Origin: Microbulbifer agarilyticus
GTDB lineage: Bacteria > Pseudomonadota > Gammaproteobacteria > Pseudomonadales > Cellvibrionaceae
NCBI RefSeq assembly: GCF_020171345.1
Contig: NZ_JAIUZM010000004.1
Location: 124,001-188,000 of the forward strand
Length of the DNA: 64,000 bases
Reading direction: 5' to 3'
The notes under the pieces were generated by a model. It saw only the letters and a list, made by a program, of their open reading frames with translations, ran no database searches and was not told where the DNA came from. Made by a program: the position numbers and the translations under genes. This document shows, one piece after another, positions 55,079-63,959 of this stretch. Position 1 is the first letter of the stretch. Every line of letters starts with the position of its first letter.

Positions 55079-55145
55079 GGAGTGTATCGTGATTGCAGGG
55101 CACTCTGATGTCTGCCCGCCTTTGCAAGTAGTGGGGGAAGACAAC

Positions 55146-56027
55146 TTAAAATCCCTGCAAAAGGTTGGATAGGTGTTGTTTTAGCGCTTTGATTTTTGTG
55201 CCTGAATCAACTTCAGGCATAGTGTCCTGAGAGAGCTGTACTGCATACCATAGTAGCGTCAAGTACGTGTATATCACCCGCCAGTGGCTCAGTCTTAGGA
55301 AGTCGTGTTTGCCGGCAGGGCGCCGGAGGTATTCTGTAAGGAATGCTTCTAGCCGAGCGCCCTGTAAATGGTGCTCCTCGGCAATTACCGCGAGTTCATA
55401 AAATGGGTCGCCTGTGGCGGCATATTCCCAATCTATGGCGTAGAGCTGCCCGTTTCTGTCTGAAATCAGGTTCTCCCTCTGTAAATCATTGTGACAAAGG
55501 ACCTTGTGGTCGCCCATGGCCTCAGCAGAGATGATATGGGCGTGAATATCACGATTCAGTTGCCGCAAGCCCTGCTGATCATTCCCTATTGACTGCCGGT
55601 AGGCCGAGATCTTGGCATTTATATCGAGCTGAAGATCGATGGTAGGTAGTTGATGGATGCTTCTGGTCAGTCGAGCCAGTTTGCACAGCTGAAGGTGTGT
55701 ATCCGGTGGCCCAGATGGCCAGACTTTGCCATCGATGAACTGGGTAACTAGGTAGCGTTGATCGGGGTCGCAGTAAACCAGTGGGGCACTGAGCCCCCTG
55801 GCCAGTTGCAGAGCCTGTGCCTCTGCCCGGCGATCAAGGTCGAGTTGAACGCTGATCGGAGAGTTCCAGCGCAATACGACCTTTCCCTTAACTGTACTCA
55901 AGAGGAAGCTGCGATTCGTCAAGCCATTGGTCAACGGGCGGATCAATTCAGGCTCGGCGAGGCTCCAGCGCCGCCAGTCATCGGGGATAACCTCAGCTGG
56001 CCAGGGAATCATTGGGGTTTGGCGCAC
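55146..56027 (-). CDS. Phosphotransferase, probable thiamine kinase
   Basis: 293-residue protein of the aminoglycoside/choline kinase fold. Catalytic loop CHNDLQRENLI and metal-binding IDWEYAATGDPFYELA are clear. E. coli ThiK (thiamine kinase) belongs to this family. As last gene of a TPP-riboswitch operon with an outer-membrane receptor and a PnuT-like permease, it most likely traps imported thiamine as thiamine phosphate. It overlaps the upstream pnuT-like gene by 35 bases; an internal ATG at 56012 would reduce the overlap. Confidence 0.82.
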   Translation of the reverse strand: MRQTPMIPWPAEVIPDDWRRWSLAEPELIRPLTNGLTNRSFLLSTVKGKVVLRWNSPISVQLDLDRRAEAQALQLARGLSAPLVYCDPDQRYLVTQFIDGKVWPSGPPDTHLQLCKLARLTRSIHQLPTIDLQLDINAKISAYRQSIGNDQQGLRQLNRDIHAHIISAEAMGDHKVLCHNDLQRENLISDRNGQLYAIDWEYAATGDPFYELAVIAEEHHLQGARLEAFLTEYLRRPAGKHDFLRLSHWRVIYTYLTLLWYAVQLSQDTMPEVDSGTKIKALKQHLSNLLQGF

Positions 56028-56652
56028 TGTGATTGAATGAAGTGCTCTGTGAACGGTACAAGGTCAGCCACTGGAAAAACCCAATAATCACCAGTATCAC
56101 ATAGAGTACAAACAGTAAGGCAGTGAGATACATCTCGCGGTCGATGTACAGATAGATCGCCGCACCGTCGATCACAATCCAGTAGAGCCAGTTTTCCAGC
56201 ACTTTGCGGGTGACCATGTAAGTGGTGACCACTGCGCCCCAAGTGGTAAAAGAATCCAGATAGGGCAGGGCGGCACTGGTGTAGTTATCCAGAACATAGC
56301 CAAAGATAAGGGTGAGAGCACCAACACCGGTAAATGCATAAAGGTGCATAGTTGCGGGCCAGCGGTGGATATGCAGCCTCTCCCCATCATCCCGGCGCTG
56401 GCGCCACTGCCACCAGCCGTACAGCGCGACTGCGAGATAAAAGATCTGCAACGCGGACTCCATCAACAGGCTGACATCCCAGAACAGGAACAGATAGATG
56501 GCCGTGCTGGCAAACGCCGCATACCAGCACAGGATATTTTCCCGCATGGCCAGCAGTAGGTAGGTCAGCGCCAGCACCACCGCTGCCACCTCCCACAGGG
56601 ACATGGCGGCGTAGGCACTGGCGATGGCTTCGCGAATTTCCGGTGAGAACAT
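55993..56652 (-). CDS. pnuT: PnuC-family permease, probable thiamine transporter PnuT
   Basis: 219-residue membrane protein with about seven helices of the PnuC family (facilitators for nicotinamide riboside, thiamine or riboflavin). The Trp-rich core LYGWWQWRQRRDDG and ENWLYWIVIDGAAIYLYIDREMYLTALLFVLYVILVIIGFFQW are typical. Position in the TPP-controlled operon and the adjacent kinase gene favour thiamine (PnuT) over nicotinamide riboside (PnuC). Confidence 0.88.
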   Translation of the reverse strand: MFSPEIREAIASAYAAMSLWEVAAVVLALTYLLLAMRENILCWYAAFASTAIYLFLFWDVSLLMESALQIFYLAVALYGWWQWRQRRDDGERLHIHRWPATMHLYAFTGVGALTLIFGYVLDNYTSAALPYLDSFTTWGAVVTTYMVTRKVLENWLYWIVIDGAAIYLYIDREMYLTALLFVLYVILVIIGFFQWLTLYRSQSTSFNHSAPNPNDSLAS

Positions 56653-56655
56653 CGG

Positions 56656-56916
56656 TCAGAGCCCGCTATTGGGGTTGAGGTCGCCGTCGATAAACTTGCA
56701 CACGAAGATCGCGCGACCGAACTGCTCCCAGGACTTGCGCATTTCCGCTTTCAGAATGTCCATGACCACGTCGTAATCACCAAATACCTGGGTACTCATG
56801 GTATTGGAGATTACCTGCAGTTGCGGGTGTTCATTCAGGCGCTGGATAAAATCCTTGATGGCCGGAATGTATTCATCTTTCAGCGGGTACATGCTGATTT
56901 CTACGGAGAGTTGCAT
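56656..56916 (-). CDS. YkoF-like thiamine/HMP-binding protein
   Basis: 86-residue soluble protein (MQLSVEISMYPLKDEYIPAIKDFIQRLNEH...) similar to the single-domain MTH1187/YkoF group with a ferredoxin-like fold. Known YkoF proteins bind thiamine or hydroxymethylpyrimidine. Only 3 bases from the permease gene and 14 from the TonB receptor stop, so tightly co-transcribed. It may be a cytoplasmic thiamine binder or carrier. Confidence 0.8.
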   Translation of the reverse strand: MQLSVEISMYPLKDEYIPAIKDFIQRLNEHPQLQVISNTMSTQVFGDYDVVMDILKAEMRKSWEQFGRAIFVCKFIDGDLNPNSGL

Positions 56917-56930
56917 AGCGAGGCTCCCAT

Positions 56931-59072
56931 TTAGAAGGTGTAACTGCCAGAGATGCCGGCAGTGCGCGGTTCACCCAGCTGATAGTAAGCTTCCGGAGCA
57001 TAGCCATTCGCCGGGTTATTGCCGAACTGATTGCTGAAGTAGAAGCCGCGGGTGTAAATCACTTCATCGGTCAGGTTTCTGCCCCACAAGGATAGGTCCC
57101 AGTTGTCTTCGCGGTAGGTGAGGCGCGCATTGATCAGTTCGTAGGCGATGGACTTTTCGTTGTGGCTATTGGAGAAATAAAAGTCGTCTTTACCTTCCAG
57201 TTCCACCCGCGCGCTCAGATTGTCGGTCAGCGCGTATTCCGCCCCGGTGAAGAACTGGTAGTTGGGGGCGTGGGCCAGATCGCGGCCACCGAGGTCGACC
57301 AGTGTGGTTTCGCCGGTATAGTCATCGCGGGCATCGACATGGGTGCTGCTGATGAAATCTTCAAATTCCGCATTCAGCCAGCCGAAGGTAGCGAACAGTT
57401 GCAGGGCATCGCTGGCCTGGAAATTTACCTCTGCTTCAACACCGGCACTGTGACCATTGGCGGCATTCGCCAGGTAGTCATCGAAGGAAAAATCTTGCGG
57501 ATTGAAGATGGACTGTTTGGCCTGAACATCACTGCGATCCTGATAGAAAGCGGCAACCTGGGCCTGCAGACGATTATTCAGCCAGTCGCCTTTTACCCCG
57601 AACTCGTAGTTCAGCATGCTTTCGGTATCGAACAGGAAGGTGTCACTGCCAATGGCTGGGTTGCTTTCGGAAGCGGAAATAATTCGGCCGTTGACCCCGC
57701 CGGCCTTATAGCCGCGGGAGAGAGTGCCGTACACCATGGTGTTGTCGGTAGCGTTAAATTGCAGAGTGATATTGCCACCCCACAGGTCTTCGCTGGTGTC
57801 ATTGCCTACCGCCAGAGAATCGCTGTAATCCGCGCGGCGTTGCTCGAAACGCAGCCCGGTAATCAATTCAAGGCGCGCACCCAGGGCGGTGTTGAGCTGC
57901 CCATAGACAGCGGCATTATCGGTGTCGAACTGGCTGGCGAAGCTGGCGTTACGCTGCAGTGCTTCTTCTTCGGTGCGCAGATAGGCACCGGCCACCCAGC
58001 CGGTGCTGTCGCCAAACAGGCGGCTCGCTTCGGTTGAAACCAGGCGGATATCGGCGCTCAGGTTGTCGCGCTCGCGCAGGTAATTATCGGTAGAGCTGTA
58101 CTCCCAGGGGTGGAAGCCCACATAGGACCAGTCTTCATCGTAACCGTATTCAGTATCGGAGTTGGCCACGCTCAGTACGGAGTGGATGGTGAACAGGTTA
58201 TTGCCGTTCCACTGCATGTTTACCGCGCCGGCAAGGGTTTCCTGACGGTCGTGGCCAGGTTGGTCGGACTGGGTGGCGCGGGCATTGTCGAAGCTGAATG
58301 CGTCATAACCATTGTCCGCATCCAGGTAGAAAAGGGTGAAGTCCAGTTGCAGGTCATCGCTCGCTTTAACGCGCAGCTTGCCGCGGGCAACCGTCTCGTC
58401 GATATTGTTTGTGTCGGCGCGGTCCTGGTAGCGGTTGTGCACATAGCCGTCGGACTGCTGGTTCTGTACCGCAAAGCGGTAGCTCAGTTGCTCGGATATT
58501 GGGCCACTGGTTACCGCAGACAGGGTGTGGGAGCCGTAGCGGGCGGCTTCGGCGGATACCTTGGCGAAGTATTCTTCGCTGGGGGCATGGCTGGTCATGC
58601 TCACCAGACCGGCCAGTGCATTGGCCCCGTACACGGTACCCTGCGGGCCGCGCAGGATTTCCACTTGCTGCATGTCCAGTGTGCTGGCGGCTAGGCCGAG
58701 GCCGGTAAAGTCGATGCCATCCACGATCAGGCCCACTGACGGATTCACCGGGTCGATGAACTGGCTGCGCTCACCAATGCCGCGAATCTGTACGAAACGA
58801 CCACGGGAGGCGCCGCTGGAGAAGTTCACATTGGGCGCCAGGTTCAGCAGTTGCTCAAGGTTGGTGGCACCGCGGGTGTCGATGGCGGCTGCATCCAGCA
58901 CACTGACACTGGTGGGAGTGTCGAGCTGGCTGGCTTCACGCAGCTGGCTGGTCACCGTAACTTCCTCGATGGCGTTTTCTGCGGACACCGCAGCGCTGGC
59001 AAATGCTATAGCGGCGGCAATAGCCTGGGCGACTGGTTTGACAATGGACTGGATGCGAACGTTGGAATTCAT
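56931..59072 (-). CDS. TonB-dependent receptor for thiamine or a thiamine precursor
   Basis: 713-residue outer-membrane receptor. Signal peptide (1-31), TonB-box region EEVTVTSQLRE, plug (about 45-165 with QIRGIGERSQF and MQQVEILRGPQGTVYGANALAG) and a beta-barrel ending SGSYTF. The TPP riboswitch 64 bases upstream identifies thiamine, its phosphates or HMP as the likely substrate; such riboswitch-controlled receptors have been described in comparative genomics of marine gammaproteobacteria (recalled). First gene of the operon with the YkoF-like, PnuT-like and kinase genes. Confidence 0.88.
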   Translation of the reverse strand: MNSNVRIQSIVKPVAQAIAAAIAFASAAVSAENAIEEVTVTSQLREASQLDTPTSVSVLDAAAIDTRGATNLEQLLNLAPNVNFSSGASRGRFVQIRGIGERSQFIDPVNPSVGLIVDGIDFTGLGLAASTLDMQQVEILRGPQGTVYGANALAGLVSMTSHAPSEEYFAKVSAEAARYGSHTLSAVTSGPISEQLSYRFAVQNQQSDGYVHNRYQDRADTNNIDETVARGKLRVKASDDLQLDFTLFYLDADNGYDAFSFDNARATQSDQPGHDRQETLAGAVNMQWNGNNLFTIHSVLSVANSDTEYGYDEDWSYVGFHPWEYSSTDNYLRERDNLSADIRLVSTEASRLFGDSTGWVAGAYLRTEEEALQRNASFASQFDTDNAAVYGQLNTALGARLELITGLRFEQRRADYSDSLAVGNDTSEDLWGGNITLQFNATDNTMVYGTLSRGYKAGGVNGRIISASESNPAIGSDTFLFDTESMLNYEFGVKGDWLNNRLQAQVAAFYQDRSDVQAKQSIFNPQDFSFDDYLANAANGHSAGVEAEVNFQASDALQLFATFGWLNAEFEDFISSTHVDARDDYTGETTLVDLGGRDLAHAPNYQFFTGAEYALTDNLSARVELEGKDDFYFSNSHNEKSIAYELINARLTYREDNWDLSLWGRNLTDEVIYTRGFYFSNQFGNNPANGYAPEAYYQLGEPRTAGISGSYTF

Positions 59073-59102
59073 GGCTCTCTCTGACTGATCGATGAGAGAC
59101 CC
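59073..59102 (-). promoter_or_regulatory. Possible Shine-Dalgarno-sequestering hairpin
   Basis: Directly before the receptor start, minus-strand GGGTCTCTC and GAGAGAGCC can pair over about 8 bp. The second arm contains the ribosome binding site (AGAGAG, 5 bases before ATG 59072). This could be the OFF structure of the TPP riboswitch expression platform. Confidence 0.5.
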
Positions 59103-59135
59103 GGTGTGCGACGTGAAGAGGGGAGCTTGTGGACT

Positions 59136-59235
59136 ACCTATTCCTACGCCGGTATTAGCCGGATCAGGTTCAAGGGTTTGCGGTTCAAGTCAATGTGACT
59201 TGAGGACATCTCAGGCTTTCGCCACCCCTTAGGTT
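59136..59235 (-). promoter_or_regulatory. TPP riboswitch (THI element)
   Basis: On the minus strand: CTAAGGGGTGGC, then GCCTGAGATG, a variable P3 extension (CTCAAGTCACATTGACTTGA, a perfect-looking hairpin), ACCCTTGAACCTGATC, and finally TAATACCGGCGTAGGAA. All conserved THI-box blocks (GGGGTG, CTGAGA, ACCC-TTGAACCTGAT-C, ACC-GCGTAGGGA-like) are present in order. It controls the thiamine uptake operon; binding of TPP should switch expression off. Confidence 0.95.
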
Positions 59236-59414
59236 TACGGGGGCGATGCTACCAGATATAGCGTGGCGCAGGAACACGGGCAGGCAGAGGGTAGCGGGTT
59301 TGCCCTCAAGATTTTTTTTGCGCGTATGGATTTGCAAACAGAGCCTTTCCATTACACTGGCCACTCCTGTTCAATCTCTTGGTCAATCCTCTTGGCCAAT
59401 CCTCTGGAGCCTGT

Positions 59415-60803
59415 ATGAGTCAGCCCGATGTTAATTCCTGGCTGGATGTCCTGCCCGAAGCCTTCCTCGCCTATCTCAATGGCCGTCGCCTGGACGAAGT
59501 GGAGTGTATCGTGCCGGACCTGCACGGTATGTCGCGTGGCAAGGCGATGCCGTTAAGCAAGTTTTCCCCGGATGTGTCCATTTTTCTCCCCATTTCGATT
59601 TTTTATCAGACCATTACCGGTCAGGATGTAGAAATGGATATCGAGAATCAGTGGGCAGAAAGCGATATGGCGTTGGTGCCGGATATGTCCACGGCAATGG
59701 CGGTACCCTGGGCCAAGACACCGGCGTTACAGATCATTCACGACCTGCAGGACCTCAATGGCAACCCAATCCCCTGTGCCCCGCGCAACGTGTTGAAGCG
59801 GGTGATTGGTATGTACCGAGAAAAGGGCTGGCAGCCGATAGTGGCGCCGGAGCTCGAATTCTATCTGACGCGGCCAAACATTGATCCTAACGAGCCGATT
59901 CAGCCGCCTGTTGGCCGTAATGGACGCTCGGGTAGCTCGCTGCAGTCTTACTCCATGACCGCTATCGATGAGTATGGCCCGGTCATCGATACCATTTATG
60001 AATTTGCCGAGGCCGCCGGCCTGCATATTGACTCGGTGATTCAGGAGGACGGCGCGGGGCAGGTGGAGTTCAACCTGCCCCATGGCGACCCTCTACTGCT
60101 GGCGGATCAGGTGTTTTACTTCAAACGCATCATTCGCGAAGCGGCGTTGAAAAATGGCATGTTTGCGACCTTTATGGCCAAACCGATGCGCGATCAGCCC
60201 GGCAGTGCCATGCACATTCATCAGAGTGTGGTGGATACCGCGAGTGGCAAGAATGTTTTTTCCGGCGAGGATGGCAGTGCTTCCGATCTGTTCCGCTACT
60301 TTATTGGCGGCACCCAGAAACATCTGCGCGAGATCATGCCGTTTATTGCCCCCAACGTGAACTCCTACCGCCGCTTTGAGCTTGCCGATAACTCCAGTGC
60401 GCCGACTAATACCGGGTGGGGTTACGACAACCGCGCAACGGGTTTGCGTGTGCCGAATTCCGGAGCCCAGAATCGCCGTTTGGAAAACCGGGTAGTGGGT
60501 GTGGATGCTAATCCCTATCTGGCGATCGCCGCCAGTCTGGTCTGCGGCTATCTCGGTATGGTCAATGGCGTGGAACCCAGTGCGCCTGCGGCGTCCGAGC
60601 TGGATGAGGAGCAGGAGGCGAGTTTTTATCTTCCCGGTACTTTTGATGAGGCGCTGCGAATTTTTGCGGATGCCAGCGAAGTGCGCCAGGCGCTGGGTGA
60701 GGATTTCTGTCAGCTGTATGCGGCAGTTAAGTTACAGGAGATGCGTTTATTTCACCGCGAGATTTCTCCTTGGGAACGTCAGCATCTATTGCTAAACGTA
60801 TAG
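59415..60803 (+). CDS. puuA: Gamma-glutamylpolyamine synthetase (PuuA-like)
   Basis: 462-residue GS-superfamily ligase; attaches glutamate to putrescine or related polyamines to open the gamma-glutamyl degradation route. Blocks APELEFYL, EDGAGQVEFNLPHGD, GSAMHIHQSVVD, NNRATGLRVPN-like GYDNRATGLRVPNSGAQNRRLENR and VDANPYLAIAASL are typical of PuuA/PauA. ATG 59415 has CTGGAGC 5-10 bases upstream. No other puu/pau gene is adjacent, and a terminator follows. Distinct in sequence from the GS-like gene at 49527. Confidence 0.85.
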   Translation: MSQPDVNSWLDVLPEAFLAYLNGRRLDEVECIVPDLHGMSRGKAMPLSKFSPDVSIFLPISIFYQTITGQDVEMDIENQWAESDMALVPDMSTAMAVPWAKTPALQIIHDLQDLNGNPIPCAPRNVLKRVIGMYREKGWQPIVAPELEFYLTRPNIDPNEPIQPPVGRNGRSGSSLQSYSMTAIDEYGPVIDTIYEFAEAAGLHIDSVIQEDGAGQVEFNLPHGDPLLLADQVFYFKRIIREAALKNGMFATFMAKPMRDQPGSAMHIHQSVVDTASGKNVFSGEDGSASDLFRYFIGGTQKHLREIMPFIAPNVNSYRRFELADNSSAPTNTGWGYDNRATGLRVPNSGAQNRRLENRVVGVDANPYLAIAASLVCGYLGMVNGVEPSAPAASELDEEQEASFYLPGTFDEALRIFADASEVRQALGEDFCQLYAAVKLQEMRLFHREISPWERQHLLLNV

Positions 60804-60850
60804 CCGTTGTGCCTATCTTCCCTAACGAACGGCCCTAATGAGTGCAAATA

Positions 60851-60887
60851 AAAAAGCCCCCGATGGTTTTCCGCCGGGGGCTTTTTT
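60851..60887. terminator. Bidirectional terminator, puuA-like / pfp
   Basis: AAAAAGCCCCC and GGGGGCTTTTT flank a 14-base loop region between convergent genes, with A- and T-runs on the two sides. Confidence 0.88.
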
Positions 60888-60922
60888 TGCTTCGTTGATG
60901 CTAACTGATTAGTAACCGGTTA

Positions 60923-62191
60923 TTAGACGTCGAAGCCGTCTTTCAGTTTCTTGTCCACCAGCACTTTGTTCAGGCGGGCGTACTGGGGGATGCCATTCTT
61001 GTAGGGTGGGTAGTCCTCGCCCTGAATCAGCGGCTCCAGATAATCCCGGCCGGCCTGGGTAATGCCGAAGCCATCTTCGGCAATGAATTCCTTAGGCATG
61101 AACTTCTCGATATTCGCCACTTCTGACAGCGGTGCTTCGCCAATGCTCCAGCTGTAGTCGGCCGCCGAGCTACCATTGCGCTCAATGGTCGGCATGATGG
61201 CATTCTTGCCGGCGATAGCCGCTTCTACAGCGGCTTTGCCCACGGCATAGGCCTGCTCGACGTCGGTGGCAGAGGCGATGTGTCGTGCAGCGCGTTGCAG
61301 GTAGTCTGCCAGTGCCCAGTGGTACTTCAGGCCCAGCTCGTCTTTGACCATTTTGGCCAGTGTCGGCGCGACGCCGCCCAGCTGCTTGTGACCAAAGGCA
61401 TCAACACTGCCGGCATCCGCGAGGAAGGTGCCATCTTCGTACTGGGCGCCCTCGGAAGCAACGATCACACAGTAGCCGTTGTCGGCAACGGTCTGCTGCA
61501 CCTTGGCGAGGAACTTTTCTTTGTCGAAAGCCACTTCAGGCAGCAGGATGATGTGCGGTGCATCGCCTTCCTGTTCCTGGGCCAGGGCACCGGCGGCGGC
61601 AATCCAGCCAGCGTGGCGACCCATCACTTCGAGGATAAATACCTTGGTGGAGGTTGCACACATGGAGGCGACGTCCAGCGCGGCTTCTTTTGTAGACACC
61701 GCGACATACTTGGCTACGGAGCCAAAGCCGGGGCAGTTGTCGGTAAACGGCAAGTCGTTATCCACGGTTTTCGGAATGTGGATTGCCTGGATGGGATACC
61801 CCATCTTCTCTGATAGCTGGGAAATCTTGAGACAGGTATCGGCGGAATCGCCACCGCCGTTATAGAAAAAATAGCCGATGTCGTGGGCTTTGAACACTTC
61901 GATCAACCGCTCGTACTCGGCGCGGTTTTGCTCGAGGCTCTTCAGCTTGTAGCGGCAGGAACCAAAAGCGCCGGAGGGGGTGTGGCGCAGGGCGGCGATG
62001 GTCTCGGTGGACTCTTGGTTGACGTCGATTAACTCTTCTTTCAGAGCACCAACGATGCCGTTTAGGCCGGCGTAGACCTTGCCGATCTTGTCGCTGTGCT
62101 GGCGGGCGGTTTCGATAACCCCGCAGGCGGAGGCGTTAATAACGGCGGTTACGCCGCCAGATTGCGCGTAAAAAGCGTTTTTCTTGGACAT
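60923..62191 (-). CDS. pfp: Pyrophosphate-type 6-phosphofructokinase
   Basis: 422-residue PFK-A superfamily enzyme that phosphorylates fructose 6-phosphate, probably reversibly with PPi. The PPi-associated motif PKTVDND (140-146) is present where ATP enzymes have GTIDND. The phosphoryl-donor motif reads GGGDSADT (112-119) rather than GGDD or GGDG. MGRHAGWIAAAGAL follows. Start ATG 62191 has AGGATAG just upstream; the frame extends 10 codons further without family similarity. Donor specificity should be considered likely but unproven. Confidence 0.88.
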   Translation of the reverse strand: MSKKNAFYAQSGGVTAVINASACGVIETARQHSDKIGKVYAGLNGIVGALKEELIDVNQESTETIAALRHTPSGAFGSCRYKLKSLEQNRAEYERLIEVFKAHDIGYFFYNGGGDSADTCLKISQLSEKMGYPIQAIHIPKTVDNDLPFTDNCPGFGSVAKYVAVSTKEAALDVASMCATSTKVFILEVMGRHAGWIAAAGALAQEQEGDAPHIILLPEVAFDKEKFLAKVQQTVADNGYCVIVASEGAQYEDGTFLADAGSVDAFGHKQLGGVAPTLAKMVKDELGLKYHWALADYLQRAARHIASATDVEQAYAVGKAAVEAAIAGKNAIMPTIERNGSSAADYSWSIGEAPLSEVANIEKFMPKEFIAEDGFGITQAGRDYLEPLIQGEDYPPYKNGIPQYARLNKVLVDKKLKDGFDV

Positions 62192-62532
62192 GACTATCCT
62201 ATGGCTGCAGTTTCTCGTCAAAGTACACGTCTTGGCGTGTTGTCGGCGGGCGACTTCTATTGGCAGCCTCGCGCGGCGCGAAGTCTAATGTATTCATATG
62301 GCAATTGCATGGTATACCGGGCTTTCGGCACATACTGCGGTAAAAGGCCGTGATAAGCTTGGCCGATTGCCGAATAAGGCTGTGTCGCAGCGCGCTATGC
62401 CGCTGAACACCAAGCAAGCAAAAACCGCGCCGACAACGGCTGCCGGTCATTACCATGCCCGCATGGCGAAAATGATTGCGTGAACCTTGGGTCTCACCGC
62501 AATCCGTATTTTGAGAGAGCATTTCTACTGGC
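62192..62532. other. Divergent intergenic region, pfp / mpl
   Basis: About 340 bases. I see no gene, strong palindrome or recognisable operator; promoters for both divergent genes should lie here. Confidence 0.4.
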
Positions 62533-63930
62533 ATGCATATTCATATCTTAGGCATCTGTGGGACTTTTATGGGCAGCCTGGCCCAGCTGGCAGTGGCCGA
62601 GGGCCACAAGGTCACCGGTTCGGATGCCAACGTTTACCCTCCCATGAGTACCCAGCTGGAGCGTGCAGGCATTACCCTGACCGAGGGGTACGATCCGTCT
62701 CAGCTGGAGCCGGCACCCGATCTGGTGATTGTTGGCAATGCCCTGTCGCGGGGTAACCCGGCAGTAGAAGCGGTGTTGGAAAAGGGGCTGCCCTATACCT
62801 CCGGAGCCCAGTGGCTGTGCGATCACTTCCTGGGCGGACGCTGGGTGCTGGCGGTTTCCGGGACCCACGGCAAGACCACTACCGCGAGTATGCTTGCCTG
62901 GGTGCTGGAATATGCGGGTATGGACCCCGGGTTCCTGATCGGAGGCGTCCCCAGCAACTTTGATGTTTCTGCGCGGCTCGGCGGCACGCCGTTTTTTGTG
63001 GTGGAGGCCGACGAGTACGATACGGCGTTTTTCGATAAACGCTCCAAGTTCGTCCACTACCGCCCGCGCACCCTGATTATCAACAACCTCGAATTTGACC
63101 ACGCAGACATTTTTGATGACCTGGCGGCGATCCAGAAGCAGTTCCACCATCTGGTGCGTACGGTGCCGGCCAGTGGCCTGATCGTGGCGGCCCAGGAAGA
63201 CACGGTCACCCAGGTGCTGGATCAGGGGTGCTGGAGCCAGGTGCAGCGCTTTGATGTGGAGCAGGCAGACGGCGTGCGTCTGGGAGACTGGTGTGCCGTC
63301 AATGTTGCTGCCGATGGCAGTCGCTTTGATGTCCTGCTGGAAGGCAATTCCGTCGCGACTGTGCGCTGGGATCAAACCGGCATGCACAGTGTTAAAAATG
63401 GCCTTGCGGTACTTGCCGCCGCGCGTCACGTGGGAGTGGAGCCTGCGGTGGCCGCCGAGGCGCTGGCAAAGTTTGCCGGGGTCAAACGCCGCATGGAATG
63501 CCTGGGGGATATCCAGGGAATTCGGGTTTATGACGATTTTGCCCATCACCCCACGGCCATCGAAACCACCCTCAACGGCTTGCGGGCCAAAGTCGGCGAG
63601 GACCGCGTGATTGCGCTGATCGAACCGCGCTCGAATACTATGCGCCAGGGGCACCATCGCGACCAACTGGCTCGCGCCTGTGCCGGGGCGGATCTGGTGC
63701 TCTGGTACCAGCCGGAGGGGATGAACTGGTCCTTGGATGAGGTGGTCCACCACTCCACCGTGCCGGCGAAGGTTCTCCACAGCATCGAGGCTGCGGTAGA
63801 ATCCGTTCTCGAACTGACCAGCCCCGGCAGTCACGTGATTGTGATGAGCAACGGTGGCTTTGGCGGTGTACACCAGCGGCTATTGCGTGCGCTTGAGCAC
63901 AAGTACGGGTCGCAGACTACCAGCGGATAG
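62533..63930 (+). CDS. mpl: UDP-MurNAc:L-Ala-gamma-D-Glu-meso-DAP ligase
   Basis: Murein recycling ligase that reattaches the released tripeptide to UDP-MurNAc. 465 residues of the Mur ligase family. N-terminal Rossmann domain (MHIHILGICGTFMGSLAQLA), ATP-binding SGTHGKTTTAS (110-119), NLEFDHADIFDDL, and a C-terminal domain with VYDDFAHHPTAI. The MHIHILGICGTFMG start distinguishes Mpl from MurC. A ubiX-like frame follows, the usual neighbour in gammaproteobacteria. Confidence 0.96.
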   Translation: MHIHILGICGTFMGSLAQLAVAEGHKVTGSDANVYPPMSTQLERAGITLTEGYDPSQLEPAPDLVIVGNALSRGNPAVEAVLEKGLPYTSGAQWLCDHFLGGRWVLAVSGTHGKTTTASMLAWVLEYAGMDPGFLIGGVPSNFDVSARLGGTPFFVVEADEYDTAFFDKRSKFVHYRPRTLIINNLEFDHADIFDDLAAIQKQFHHLVRTVPASGLIVAAQEDTVTQVLDQGCWSQVQRFDVEQADGVRLGDWCAVNVAADGSRFDVLLEGNSVATVRWDQTGMHSVKNGLAVLAAARHVGVEPAVAAEALAKFAGVKRRMECLGDIQGIRVYDDFAHHPTAIETTLNGLRAKVGEDRVIALIEPRSNTMRQGHHRDQLARACAGADLVLWYQPEGMNWSLDEVVHHSTVPAKVLHSIEAAVESVLELTSPGSHVIVMSNGGFGGVHQRLLRALEHKYGSQTTSG

Positions 63931-63959
63931 CCTCGTCACGGGGCGTAACGGATACCCCA

